This document shows positions 27,353-35,329 of a stretch of DNA of 64,000 nt, in pieces. The notes beneath the pieces are model-generated. The model saw nothing but the letters and a program-made list of their open reading frames with translations, ran no database searches and had not been told where the DNA came from. How positions within the stretch are numbered: the stretch's first letter is position 1; each line of letters begins with the position of its first letter. A program made the translations under genes and the position numbers. The stretch is taken from positions 62,001-126,000 of the forward strand of contig DLCK01000035.1 of the NCBI GenBank assembly GCA_002480565.1, written 5' to 3'. The stretch comes from Phycisphaerales bacterium UBA7800. Lineage in GTDB: Bacteria > Planctomycetota > Phycisphaerae > Phycisphaerales > Phycisphaeraceae.

Positions 27353-27611
27353 CGCGTACAACTCCGATGGTTAATACCCATTGACACAATAGGTTAACTC
27401 TTAACAGAGTCGCCAATTTCATGGCAAAGGTCAACCGGCAGCACGGATAATTCGTAGAAATAGTGACAATTTTATCTCCAGCATCCCTTGATGCATTCGT
27501 CACGACCCAACCTTTAGACCCGATTCAAATGCTCTGAATATCGTGTCAACCGACACTGAGTTTTTTCAGACGCTATAATGCCCGTCTGTCTTTGATTTAA
27601 AGGAATGTCCC

Positions 27612-28160
27612 ATGCCCAGCAATATTGCGGTTTACTGCGGTTCAAGCACGCGTGCTGGACAAGCGTTCCTCGATCAGGCGACAGCTGTCGGCAAGGCACT
27701 TGGCCAGCGTGGGCATACCCTCGTCTACGGTGCAGGGACCATCGGCCTGATGGGTGCCGTCGCACGCGCAACCCATGCTGCCGGGGGCAAAGTCCTGGGG
27801 GTCATCCCCAAGTCCATGGATCATGTGGAGATCACTTACCAGCAGTGCGACGAATTGATCTTCACCGACACCATGCGACAGCGTAAGCACATCATGGACG
27901 AACGCTCCGATGTCTTCGTCGTCCTGCCCGGCGGGTTTGGGACACTTGAAGAACTCATCGAAGTCATCACCCACCGACACCTGTCGTTTCATGACAAGCC
28001 CATCCTCATTTTAAATGTCGATGGTTTTTACGATCCCATGATCACTTTGTTTGAGCATTTTGTCGAACACCAATTTGCCAAAGCCAAACATATGAATGCG
28101 TTTGAAGTACACAATTCCGTCGATGCATTGATTGCTCGACTTGACGAAATAACCAGATAG
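27612..28160 (+). CDS. LOG-family protein (TIGR00730 Rossmann fold)
   Basis: 182 residues. The short LOG family hydrolyses nucleoside 5'-monophosphates to base and ribose 5-phosphate (known first for cytokinin activation). The signature PGGFGTLEELIEVIT is intact, with IAVYCGSS at the N-terminus and MDERSDVFVVLPGG. The physiological substrate in bacteria is often unclear. The aminotransferase gene follows 47 bases later on the same strand. A second, longer LOG protein is at 39938. Confidence 0.88.
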   Translation: MPSNIAVYCGSSTRAGQAFLDQATAVGKALGQRGHTLVYGAGTIGLMGAVARATHAAGGKVLGVIPKSMDHVEITYQQCDELIFTDTMRQRKHIMDERSDVFVVLPGGFGTLEELIEVITHRHLSFHDKPILILNVDGFYDPMITLFEHFVEHQFAKAKHMNAFEVHNSVDALIARLDEITR

Positions 28161-28207
28161 ATTTACAAGGTTCGCTTCCCGCGACCGTCAACCTGATGGA
28201 GGCTCAC

Positions 28208-29383
28208 ATGCCCGTTCTCACCAAAACCCGTTTACTGACCCCCGGCCCGACTGATGTCCCCGCTGACGTGCTTCTGGAAATGGCCCAGCCCATCATCCAT
28301 CACCGCACCAAGCAGTTCCAGGCGATCTTCGCTGAACTCTCCGAGCGACTCCAACGCGTCTTCCTGACATCCGAGCCGGTTCTGACCATCGCAGGCTCTG
28401 GCACCACGTCCTTTGAAGCTGCTCAAATCAACCTCGTCAAGCCCGGTTCAAAAACACTCACCATCGCAGGTGGTAAGTTCGGTGAACGTTGGCAAGACAT
28501 CTACGACACCTACGCACCGACTCTGGGCATCACCGAGAACATCAAGCTCAACGTCCCCTGGGGCGAAGCTGTCACCGCCGCTCAAGTCGAAGAAGTCCTC
28601 AAAGCCAATCCCGACATAAGCGTGGTGACTCTGGTCAACAGTGAAACCTCAACCGCCACCGCAGCGGACGTGCAAGCCATCGCAGCAGTCGTGAGCAAGA
28701 CCGATGCACTGCTGATCGTCGATGGCATCACCTCGGTCGGCACACTTCCCGTGAAAATGGACGAATGGGGCATTGATGTCCTGGTCACCGGTTCACAAAA
28801 AGCTCTGATGCTCCCACCTGGTCTTGGTTTTGTCGGACTTGGCAAACGCGCTCAAGCTCGCCTTGATGAAGTCAAACCCACCGGGTACTACAACCTTGAC
28901 CTGCGGAAGTGGCTTAAGAGTTGGCAGAAAAATGACGTGCCCTTCACCCCGCCGGTGAGCCTCATTCGTGGCCAGCGTGTTGCGTTGGAAATGATCGAAA
29001 ACGAAGGCCTGGAAAATGTCTGGGCTCGCAGCGCTGCTTTAGCCAAGGCCAGTCGCGCAGCATTCACAGCCATGGGTTTGGAACTCATCAGCAAGTCGCC
29101 CAGCGATTCAGTGACCGGCGCGTTCTATCCTGAAGGTGTTTCCGACAGCGCCATCCGCAACGGCACCCGTGATAACCACAGCGTCCATATCGCCGGTGGT
29201 CAAGACGGTCGTGGTGCCAGTTGGAAGGGCAAGATTTTCCGCATCTCCAACATGGGTTACGTCGATGCAGGCGACATCCTTGCCACCATGCACGCCATCG
29301 AAACCGAGCTCAACGCTCAGGGCCAATCCATCAAGCCCGGCACAGCCGTCGCCGCCGCCGGTGCCGTCTTCGCCCAAGGTTGA
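28208..29383 (+). CDS. Class V aminotransferase, alanine-glyoxylate / serine-pyruvate type
   Basis: 391 residues from the ATG at 28208, which has GGAGG five bases upstream; an in-frame ATG at 28196 lies on top of that site and is less likely. Landmarks are LLTPGPTDVP, the SGTTSFEAA phosphate-binding region, VDGITSVGTLP and the PLP lysine in VTGSQKALMLPPGL. It transfers an amino group between small 2-oxo acids (alanine, serine, glyoxylate); aspartate-type phosphonate variants exist, but the PGP start fits this family best. A strong terminator follows. Confidence 0.9.
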   Translation: MPVLTKTRLLTPGPTDVPADVLLEMAQPIIHHRTKQFQAIFAELSERLQRVFLTSEPVLTIAGSGTTSFEAAQINLVKPGSKTLTIAGGKFGERWQDIYDTYAPTLGITENIKLNVPWGEAVTAAQVEEVLKANPDISVVTLVNSETSTATAADVQAIAAVVSKTDALLIVDGITSVGTLPVKMDEWGIDVLVTGSQKALMLPPGLGFVGLGKRAQARLDEVKPTGYYNLDLRKWLKSWQKNDVPFTPPVSLIRGQRVALEMIENEGLENVWARSAALAKASRAAFTAMGLELISKSPSDSVTGAFYPEGVSDSAIRNGTRDNHSVHIAGGQDGRGASWKGKIFRISNMGYVDAGDILATMHAIETELNAQGQSIKPGTAVAAAGAVFAQG

Positions 29384-29408
29384 TTCGCGGAAGCTGATTC
29401 CCCGCAAT

Positions 29409-29429
29409 CAAACCGCTTGCGGTTTAGCG
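29409..29429. repeat. Second copy of the AAACCGC-type repeat arm
   Basis: Exact 21-base copy of the left arm of the element at 17984, here without a partner arm. It lies between the aminotransferase stop and its terminator, 11 kb from the first copy. Confidence 0.8.
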
Positions 29430-29456
29430 CTGCAACGACTCGCAAATAACAACAAA

Positions 29457-29490
29457 ACAGGCTGCGGATACAACACCGCAGCCTGTTTTT
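29457..29490. terminator. Bidirectional rho-independent terminator
   Basis: Perfect 11-base stem (ACAGGCTGCGG / CCGCAGCCTGT) around an 8-base loop. T-rich tracts follow on both strands (GTTTTTATATT on plus; GTTTTGTTGTT on minus). It separates the convergent aminotransferase and glycosidase genes. Confidence 0.93.
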
Positions 29491-29513
29491 ATATTCAGTT
29501 TTTAGTGATCACC

Positions 29514-31115
29514 TCACGGCTTGACCAACCGCTTCCGATCCACTGCCAGCAATTGCAGGTTGTCCTCTCTGGCTGATGGACGCTTGGCATCACGATAGAC
29601 GTCATACGCAGGTTTATGTGAAAAGTCTTCGCAGACGAGTCCAAAACCGCCTTCGCGCGGTTTGTTCTTTTTCTTGGCAAACTCCTTTTCACGGAAGTTG
29701 TACCAGAAGATTTTTTCCACTGCCGGGTGTTGGGTCAAGGTGCTGTAGGTTCGATGCAAACTCTCAGCTTGATCTTCGTCTGTAGTGGTGACACCTTCTG
29801 CACTGGTGAACGTGCTGCGGCCGGTCTCCGTGATCCAGATGGGCATGTGACCCAGTCCTGCTGCAACAAGTTGGCTGTACCAATGATTGATCTGATAGAC
29901 CGCTAATTCGATTTGAGGCGTATAGGTGTGGACGGCCAAACCATCAAACGTCTTGCCAAAACCATTGTCGATCATCGTCTGTAATGCAAAGCTGTCCGAA
30001 CCTTTGAGCCCCCATAAACCTGCATCAGTCAGCGAACCACTGAGTATCACCGCAGTGGGGTCTTCCTCGCGGATCACTTCCACGGCGACCTTGGCCCATG
30101 TCATGTAATCCTCAATGGAGGACTTCCAGAAACCTTTAAGGTCCGGCTCGTTGGTGATTTCATAACTGTCAATCTGCTTGCCCCAACGCCTGGTGACAAA
30201 GCGAACATATTCCCGCAGTGCATCAAGGTCTTTGGGCATGTACCGCCAGAAATCCGAGGCTTCGGGGTTCGACGAATTCCATTGAGGTGAGGTGCCCAGG
30301 ATGATATGGTTTTTAATCCCTGCTTCGGATAGTGAATTGATCATCGTGTCGTAGCGTTTGGTCATAAACGCACTCCACTCGTCTTTGTTTTTGGGTTGGA
30401 GGTTTGACCAGTTAATACCAGTACGCGCAGTTTGGACGCCGAGTTGTTTAAGTTCGACGATGGCCTGTTTGATCTGCTCGTCGGTCTTGTAGAAATACGG
30501 CCAAGGCAGGTGTTGGCAGATACCAAAGGGTTCAAAGCTTCGCCCCTTAAAATCAGGTGTCGGCAGGTTGGCGGTGTCGCGTTTGACATCATCGGTAAAG
30601 CGGGGCAAAGCCAGAAACTTCACCGCAGTGACTAACAATTTTCCTGCCTGTTCGACACCAATATTCAACGTGTAACCGCTGACACCTTCGGGCAGCAAAT
30701 AGTTAATGGTCCGCGTATGCTCATCGCCAACAGCTTCACGAATCCATGTCGAAGGCACCCACGTGGTATTGGGCGTGCTGGTTCGCATCGCAAAGAATCC
30801 GCGGGCGCTGGCATGATCCGAATCAGCCGGACTTTCAAGCACGCGATAGGTGACGGACAGTTGATACCGACGATGCGCATCAAGGAGTCCCACGGGCGTG
30901 GTGATAAATGCGGTTTCATTTGGGTTGTCATTGACCGTGCCTTGGATACCCAGGTCGGTGACCTTACCGGAGTGTTGAATGACCATCGGGGAAGTCGGTT
31001 GGCCAATTTGCCAGTCGATGATTGCTTGCCCCGTGGCGGGTAGTGTTTGAGCTTGACTGCATGCAATCACCAGCAGACTCAACAGACAACAGTTCAATAT
31101 TTTAGCGCACGACAT
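29514..31115 (-). CDS. Secreted clan-A glycoside hydrolase (GH39/GH5-like)
   Basis: 533 residues from the ATG at 31115 (AAAGGA five bases upstream; the frame also opens at a GTG five codons earlier). A signal peptide (LNCCLLSLLVIACSQAQ) may be lipobox-like, with a Cys in VIACSQ. A beta-sandwich region (about 30-190) precedes a TIM barrel with acid/base Glu in SYEITNEPDLKG and a nucleophile candidate in IWITETGRST. TARTGINWSNLQP and VHTYTP are also barrel motifs. The exact GH family is uncertain. A LacI regulator lies 239 bases upstream on the same strand and may control it. Confidence 0.82.
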   Translation of the reverse strand: MSCAKILNCCLLSLLVIACSQAQTLPATGQAIIDWQIGQPTSPMVIQHSGKVTDLGIQGTVNDNPNETAFITTPVGLLDAHRRYQLSVTYRVLESPADSDHASARGFFAMRTSTPNTTWVPSTWIREAVGDEHTRTINYLLPEGVSGYTLNIGVEQAGKLLVTAVKFLALPRFTDDVKRDTANLPTPDFKGRSFEPFGICQHLPWPYFYKTDEQIKQAIVELKQLGVQTARTGINWSNLQPKNKDEWSAFMTKRYDTMINSLSEAGIKNHIILGTSPQWNSSNPEASDFWRYMPKDLDALREYVRFVTRRWGKQIDSYEITNEPDLKGFWKSSIEDYMTWAKVAVEVIREEDPTAVILSGSLTDAGLWGLKGSDSFALQTMIDNGFGKTFDGLAVHTYTPQIELAVYQINHWYSQLVAAGLGHMPIWITETGRSTFTSAEGVTTTDEDQAESLHRTYSTLTQHPAVEKIFWYNFREKEFAKKKNKPREGGFGLVCEDFSHKPAYDVYRDAKRPSAREDNLQLLAVDRKRLVKP

Positions 31116-31226
31116 AACAAATCCTTTCACAAAGATCAGAACAAGGCAACTGTCTATTCACAGTCTGAAGAACAAAATTTCAATTGTCGCAGGCGTACTT
31201 ACCTGCATGTTTAGAGTTACTTTTTT

Positions 31227-31332
31227 CAAGCCGCCAGATGAACGCAGTGAATCTGACGGGTAGGTGACGTATCGTTTTATTGGCTGAAGACCCGTCGGAT
31301 TCGTTTCCTTTTATCACTCAACTGGCGGCTTG
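31227..31332. repeat. 106-base palindromic intergenic element
   Basis: Perfect outer arms CAAGCCGCCAG (31227-31237) and CTGGCGGCTTG (31322-31332), and inner 13-base arms (31249-31261 and 31290-31302) with one mismatch. GTTTTTAT follows on the plus strand. It fills the gap between the LacI stop and the glycosidase start. It could be a REP-like element, a structured RNA or a terminator for readthrough from LacI. Confidence 0.75.
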
Positions 31333-31354
31333 TGTTTTTATCACTGAGTTCGAT

Positions 31355-32458
31355 TCATTTGGACACCATCGGCGGGGCGCAAGATTCACGTTTGACCAAC
31401 GGGCCATCCACTAACACATGTCGCTGGGGGATGCTCATGTTTCGAATTTGCAGATCGACAAGTCTCAACGCGGTGGCCATCAATTGGTGATGATCTTCGC
31501 GGATACTTGTGAGTTGCGGTTCACTGCCTGAAGCCATAAATGAATCGGATGTACCGATGATGGATAGTTCACCGGGGACGCTGACATTCATCTGCCCCGC
31601 CGCCTGAAGTCCGCCGACTGCCATGGCATCATTGCCGTAGATGATGGCGGTGGGGCGTGTGTCGGTTGGACGCTTAAGCAGTTCAGTGGTGATGCGACAA
31701 CCTTCAGCCAGCGGGCGGGCGGTCTTGGGATAGTCGATGTCCGCACGCACGATCCATTGATCACCGGTGGGCAAACCAAACTCCACAGCGGTTTGCTCGA
31801 AGGCTTGTTGTTGATGGATATGGGCGACGTGCTTTGGGCCACCGATGACCAGCGCGATTTTGCGATGTCCAAGTGCGGCGAGGTATTGGACCGCTTCGGA
31901 CATGCCGGACTTGAGGTTCAACCCGACACTGCAAAGTTCATCGGGGACATTTTCAAGTTGGCCTAACACGACTGCTGGGATTTTCCAAGAGAGGATTTGT
32001 TCAAACTGTGGCAAGCACCATGTGCCGGTGGCAATGATCCCGCCGACCCGCCGTTCGCGGACAATCTGTGGCACGGGTTTACTGCTTTGATCCGACCAGT
32101 CTGAGGACCAGTTGTGAAAATCAGTGATTAAACGTAATCCCGATTCGGCAGCAGCACGCATTGCAAAACTGGCGACTGAGAGTTGGCTAAGCGTGGTCGA
32201 ATCCAAAAACGTGGAGACCACCAGCAGGCCGATGGTGTCCGACGCGCCACGTCGCAATGCAGCAGCATTGGCGTTGGGGGTATAACCCATCTCCTGAGCC
32301 ATCTCCAGAATCTTGCGACGCCGGGGCGTGAGTTTTTCGGGGTCCGCTGCCATGGTTCTTGAAACCGTGGAGGGATGGACCTTGGCTCGACGGGCGATGT
32401 CGTCGATGGTGACTGGGCTGGTGAGTTGCGTATTCATATCCGCTTTCGAATCGGTCAT
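31355..32458 (-). CDS. LacI-family transcriptional regulator
   Basis: 367 residues. The N-terminal helix-turn-helix and hinge are clear (VTIDDIARRAKVHPSTVSRTM, then TPNANAAALRRGASDTIGLLV), followed by a periplasmic-binding-protein-like effector domain (HRKIALVIGGP, AIIYGNDAMAVGGLQAAG, LSIIGTSDSF). It most likely senses a sugar and controls the downstream glycosidase or the neighbouring pseudopilin. The start is the first ATG; the ribosome site is weak, and an ATG eight codons later is possible. Confidence 0.9.
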   Translation of the reverse strand: MTDSKADMNTQLTSPVTIDDIARRAKVHPSTVSRTMAADPEKLTPRRRKILEMAQEMGYTPNANAAALRRGASDTIGLLVVSTFLDSTTLSQLSVASFAMRAAAESGLRLITDFHNWSSDWSDQSSKPVPQIVRERRVGGIIATGTWCLPQFEQILSWKIPAVVLGQLENVPDELCSVGLNLKSGMSEAVQYLAALGHRKIALVIGGPKHVAHIHQQQAFEQTAVEFGLPTGDQWIVRADIDYPKTARPLAEGCRITTELLKRPTDTRPTAIIYGNDAMAVGGLQAAGQMNVSVPGELSIIGTSDSFMASGSEPQLTSIREDHHQLMATALRLVDLQIRNMSIPQRHVLVDGPLVKRESCAPPMVSK

Positions 32459-32522
32459 GGTTGGATGTTACCGACCTGCGATGATTCAGGCCACAGGAAA
32501 TGATAGGCAGGTAAAAATAAAA

Positions 32523-32540
32523 TTGCAAACGAAATTGCAA
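32523..32540. promoter_or_regulatory. Candidate LacI-type operator
   Basis: TTGCAAACGAAATTGCAA: two TTGCAA half-sites around a CG-containing centre, recalling the GCAAACG half-site of LacI/PurR operators, followed at once by another AATTGCAT. It lies between the divergent LacI (start 32458) and pseudopilin (start 32622) genes. TTGCAA is itself palindromic, which weakens the case. Confidence 0.35.
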
Positions 32541-32621
32541 TCAATTGCATGCATGCCTAGAATTCAATAGAACTTGCTCATGAGCAGATATATGGTTTAT
32601 TACATAAGACAAGGTTAAGCC

Positions 32622-33404
32622 ATGGACTTAAAACAAAAAATGACAGTTGGTCGCAAATCGGCATTTACGCTTATTGAGCTGTTGGTGGTCATTTCCATCA
32701 TCAGTTTGCTTATTGCGATTCTCTTGCCGGCATTGGGGCAGGCTCGTTCAGCGGCACGAAATATCGCGTGTGCTTCGAATCTCCGTCAGTCGATGTTGGC
32801 CATGATTAACTATGCCGTGGACAACCACAATCGCCCGCCACATCAGTTGATTTACGCCAGCCATATCCCCGGCGGATCGCTGGATTGGAGTGGCCAGTTG
32901 GCAAGCTATGTCGGTGGCAATCCATTGAACATGACTGATCAGGAATCCGGATTCAAAACGTTTCGCTGCCCGGATGACAATATCCAACGCCTGCCCACCA
33001 GCCGGGCTTATCGCAGTTATGCCATTAACGATTCACGTTGGACGTATTTCGGCAACGGTTACAAAGCGCCCTGGCCTCGCTATAACACGTCCAATGGCCA
33101 ACCGATTCTCGGTAACGGGATGACAACGCTCGTCACCGAGCCTTATCGTCTCGAAGACATCCCATCGCATGTGATGATGATCACGGAAGTTTGGCCGCGA
33201 CTGTACACCAACTCCGGTCGATGTGTCGTGGGCAACTATGACAACACCGGGCTGGCTGCACGTTTTGATGCTGCTCATTTCCGTGGAGCCAATATCGCAT
33301 TCAGTGACGGCCGCGTCAGTGCTCTGACCGAAGAGGAAATCGACACCTACCGCGCGGACACCAATTATGGCGGTAATAAGGGCGACCGTTGGAAGTGGAA
33401 ATAA
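32622..33404 (+). CDS. Type II secretion pseudopilin-like protein (DUF1559-like)
   Basis: 260 residues. A short basic leader ends at Gly-Arg-Lys-Ser-Ala before FTLIELLVVISIISLL, the prepilin peptidase cleavage and methylation signature, followed by one hydrophobic helix and LPALGQARSAARNIACASNLRQ. The C-terminus has the ANIAFSDGRV motif of planctomycete DUF1559 / H-X9-DG proteins. These are highly multiplied in planctomycetes and sit in the envelope; their roles are mostly unknown. It is divergent from the LacI gene. Confidence 0.93.
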   Translation: MDLKQKMTVGRKSAFTLIELLVVISIISLLIAILLPALGQARSAARNIACASNLRQSMLAMINYAVDNHNRPPHQLIYASHIPGGSLDWSGQLASYVGGNPLNMTDQESGFKTFRCPDDNIQRLPTSRAYRSYAINDSRWTYFGNGYKAPWPRYNTSNGQPILGNGMTTLVTEPYRLEDIPSHVMMITEVWPRLYTNSGRCVVGNYDNTGLAARFDAAHFRGANIAFSDGRVSALTEEEIDTYRADTNYGGNKGDRWKWK

Positions 33405-33502
33405 GGGCGATCAGATTGTTGGCAAATGAATCGTCCTGATGGTAGGCATTAAAAGTTTTTCTCAAGAGCAATTGAGAGAGACATTTGAAAACTCAATTCA
33501 TC

Positions 33503-33610
33503 TTTTACCGCCAAGACGCCAAGGACGCAGAGTTCAAACCCAGTCATAAAATACAATTGAAAGCAAATCAAAATCTCTGTCTTGTTTATCTTGGCGTCTT
33601 GGCGGTAAAA
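33503..33610. repeat. 108-base inverted-repeat element (CCGCCAAGACGCC type)
   Basis: Perfect 21-base inverted arms, 33503-33523 and 33590-33610, around a 66-base centre; weaker pairing extends outward (ATTCA on both sides). A related stretch, GCCAAGACGCCAGGTGCGCC, is at 39782-39801. It lies in the 652-base gap after the pseudopilin gene (33405-34056). Confidence 0.85.
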
Positions 33611-33643
33611 CTGAATCCTGGCTTTTCAAAAATATCGAAATAA

Positions 33644-33680
33644 AAAATGCCCTGCGAGTTTTTTCTCACAGGGCATTTTA
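33644..33680. terminator. Bidirectional rho-independent terminator
   Basis: Stem AAAATGCCCTG-GAG / CTC-CAGGGCATTTT with one mismatch and a loop of T residues; A and T runs flank it on both sides (minus strand continues TTTTTATTTCG). It can end pseudopilin transcripts and any minus-strand transcript from 33681-34056. Confidence 0.85.
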
Positions 33681-34056
33681 TTGTTACGCCAGGTTGCAGT
33701 CCGCGGAACTGTGAACCTGCACGAGGAAGACTCAGATTGGGCATGCCATGACGCAGAGCATTTTTGGCTTTTTGAATATTGCGACGGACCTGGGCAACCC
33801 ATGGGTTCCCGACTGCTGTTGTTGGGGCGGGGCAATCGGGGAATCGCTGACAGGCGAGCGTCGCGGGTTATGCTTTGTAAACACCTTTGCCATAACCTGC
33901 ATGATCTGGTCTGAAACAAATTGTCTTTCAACTCGTGCGAAGTTGTGGACAGTAATATTGGGGGACACGTCTTAGGTCAGACGCATCGTTGCTCGATCCA
34001 TGACAAGCGTGCTTGGCAACAACAGGGCTACCATCAAGCTTGTCATTGATATTGGA
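33681..34056. other. Gene-free stretch with hairpin-forming segments
   Basis: No convincing gene. Short open frames exist on both strands but lack ribosome sites and recognisable content. Two dyads stand out: GGGCAACCCATGGGTTCCC near 33794, and GGTTATG...CATAACC near 33864-33897. With the terminator at 33644 this could be a minus-strand structured RNA, unproven. Confidence 0.35.
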
Positions 34057-34383
34057 TCAGTTTTCGACGTCAGTGCTGGCACTACCGTTAAAGAAAGCTT
34101 CAGAGCCACGTGCTTTGGCGCGAGCCATCATCTTGTCGTAGTTGGCATAGCTTTGACGCAGTGTGGTTTCATTGGCGGTGAGCATTTTGACGACATCGTT
34201 GCCAGTGAGGGGTTGAGCGTACTCAGCCATTTTGGCGGACTGGTCAAATGCACCCATCTGCACTGCGGTGAAAAAGCTCAACACGGCGATGACGGCACAG
34301 CCCAGAACGGACTGGACGATGATTTCGGCGCGGGAAGATTTCTTGGCAACGACGGGGGTGGGGGTATCAGTTTCGATGTTCAT
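34057..34383 (-). CDS. Small membrane protein, paralogue of the next gene
   Basis: 108 residues; not recognised. One transmembrane helix at about 20-43 (EIIVQSVLGCAVIAVLSFF), then a conserved C-terminal region AVQMGAFDQS, PLTGNDVVKMLTANE and NYDKMMARAKARG. It is closely similar along its length to the 34461-34751 product. AAAAGGA precedes the ATG. It follows its paralogue after 77 bases on the same strand, so both should be read from the sigma-54 promoter at 34830. No function can be assigned. Confidence 0.75.
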   Translation of the reverse strand: MNIETDTPTPVVAKKSSRAEIIVQSVLGCAVIAVLSFFTAVQMGAFDQSAKMAEYAQPLTGNDVVKMLTANETTLRQSYANYDKMMARAKARGSEAFFNGSASTDVEN

Positions 34384-34460
34384 GGTGAAATTCCTTTTCT
34401 ATTTGCCGTATTGATCGGCAATGTATGTTCGAGTTTGTTTACGATGTTGATAGTTCGAAA

Positions 34461-34751
34461 TTAATTCTCTTGTGAGACGCCTTGGAAGAAGGGACGAGCC
34501 CCTGCTTCTCTGGCACGTGAGAGCATTTTGTCATAGTTCTGGTAACGGGTTCGCAGTTGGGCTTCGTTGCTGGTAAGCATCTTCACGACATCATTGCCTG
34601 TGAGCGGTTTGGCAAACTCGGCAATCTTATCCGACTGATCAAACGCGCCGGCCTGAACAGCGATGAAGAAACTCAAGACAGCCACGATGGCTAATCCGAG
34701 AACCGATTGAACGATCATTTCAATTTTCTTGGCAGCTTTGGTAGCTTCCAT
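34461..34751 (-). CDS. Small membrane protein behind a sigma-54 promoter
   Basis: 96 residues; not recognised. Basic N-terminus (TKAAKKIE), one transmembrane helix (about 11-33, MIVQSVLGLAIVAVLSFF), then AVQAGAFDQSDK, PLTGNDVVKMLTSNEAQLR and YDKMLSRAREAG, shared with the 34057 product. A good ribosome site (GGAGAAAGGA) precedes the ATG. The duplicated, highly conserved C-terminal half suggests a specific partner. The topology (cytoplasmic N-terminus, external soluble part) is inferred from the positive-inside rule. Confidence 0.8.
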   Translation of the reverse strand: MEATKAAKKIEMIVQSVLGLAIVAVLSFFIAVQAGAFDQSDKIAEFAKPLTGNDVVKMLTSNEAQLRTRYQNYDKMLSRAREAGARPFFQGVSQEN

Positions 34752-35329
34752 GGCACTAATCCTTTCTCCGGGGAAGCCTATTGGCGGGAGACTCTACACA
34801 TTGACGAGTCTTTGTTCACCGGGGTTACTTGCAAACGGTGTGCCAATTGAATTCTTTACGATTAATTCATTCAATTGACTATTTGGTGTGCAATCCCGTT
34901 TTGTTGCCTTGCTGTCCGCTGAATCTTTAAGCGAGGCCGGGATCGTGGGTGGGTTTCAGTCACAATATCTGATTGTCATGCAGCCTCATGTTTTCCATGG
35001 GGCGAAGAATAACAACAGATTGTCAGTGTCTTGTCAAGTTGGTATTGCCATTGTGTGTTGTTTGCCAGTTCGTGTTTTCATTCACGTACAACGTCGTTGT
35101 GCGCTTTTCATTTCGTCATATTGCCATTACTACTTCATTTTTTTTTCGTCCTCTACTCAGGTTACTCTGCCTGAGACGGTTTATGAGTTAGAGGAAAGAT
35201 GGTTAACAGCAGGACCGAATGCAAACAACTTAACGGACTCTTCACATTAAGAGGGATAAACCTTGACGTTTGTAACGTCTTGGGCTGTCGTGACGGATGT
35301 CGTGAGATGTATAAGTAGATCAAAAACTT
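34752..35329. other. 578-base gene-free interval
   Basis: Holds the leader and sigma-54 promoter of the small membrane protein pair at its left end. The rest contains a T-rich run (about 35133-35150) and no gene I can support; a 120-codon plus-strand frame has no ribosome site or recognisable features. It ends at the stop of the GH2-like gene. Confidence 0.5.
34830..34846 (-). promoter_or_regulatory. Sigma-54 (-24/-12) promoter
   Basis: On the minus strand the sequence is TTGGCACACCGTTTGCA: the GG and GC dinucleotides are exactly 10 bases apart, with TGGCAC and TTGCA matching the RpoN consensus. It lies about 79 bases upstream of the ATG at 34751. Sigma-54 promoters need an enhancer-binding activator; none is in the window. 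Confidence 0.75.

Noticed and set aside
33732..33968. 78-codon minus-strand frame before the bidirectional terminator
   Set aside because: No ribosome site, no hydrophobic or family signature; competing frames on both strands are as long.
33405..34056. tRNA, tmRNA, 6S or RNase P RNA in the long gap
   Set aside because: No cloverleaf, CCA end or RNase P core motif was recognised; left as a possible unassigned structured RNA.
34888..35250. 120-codon plus-strand frame in the gap before the GH2-like gene
   Set aside because: Non-ATG start, no ribosome site, low-complexity translation across a T-rich run.
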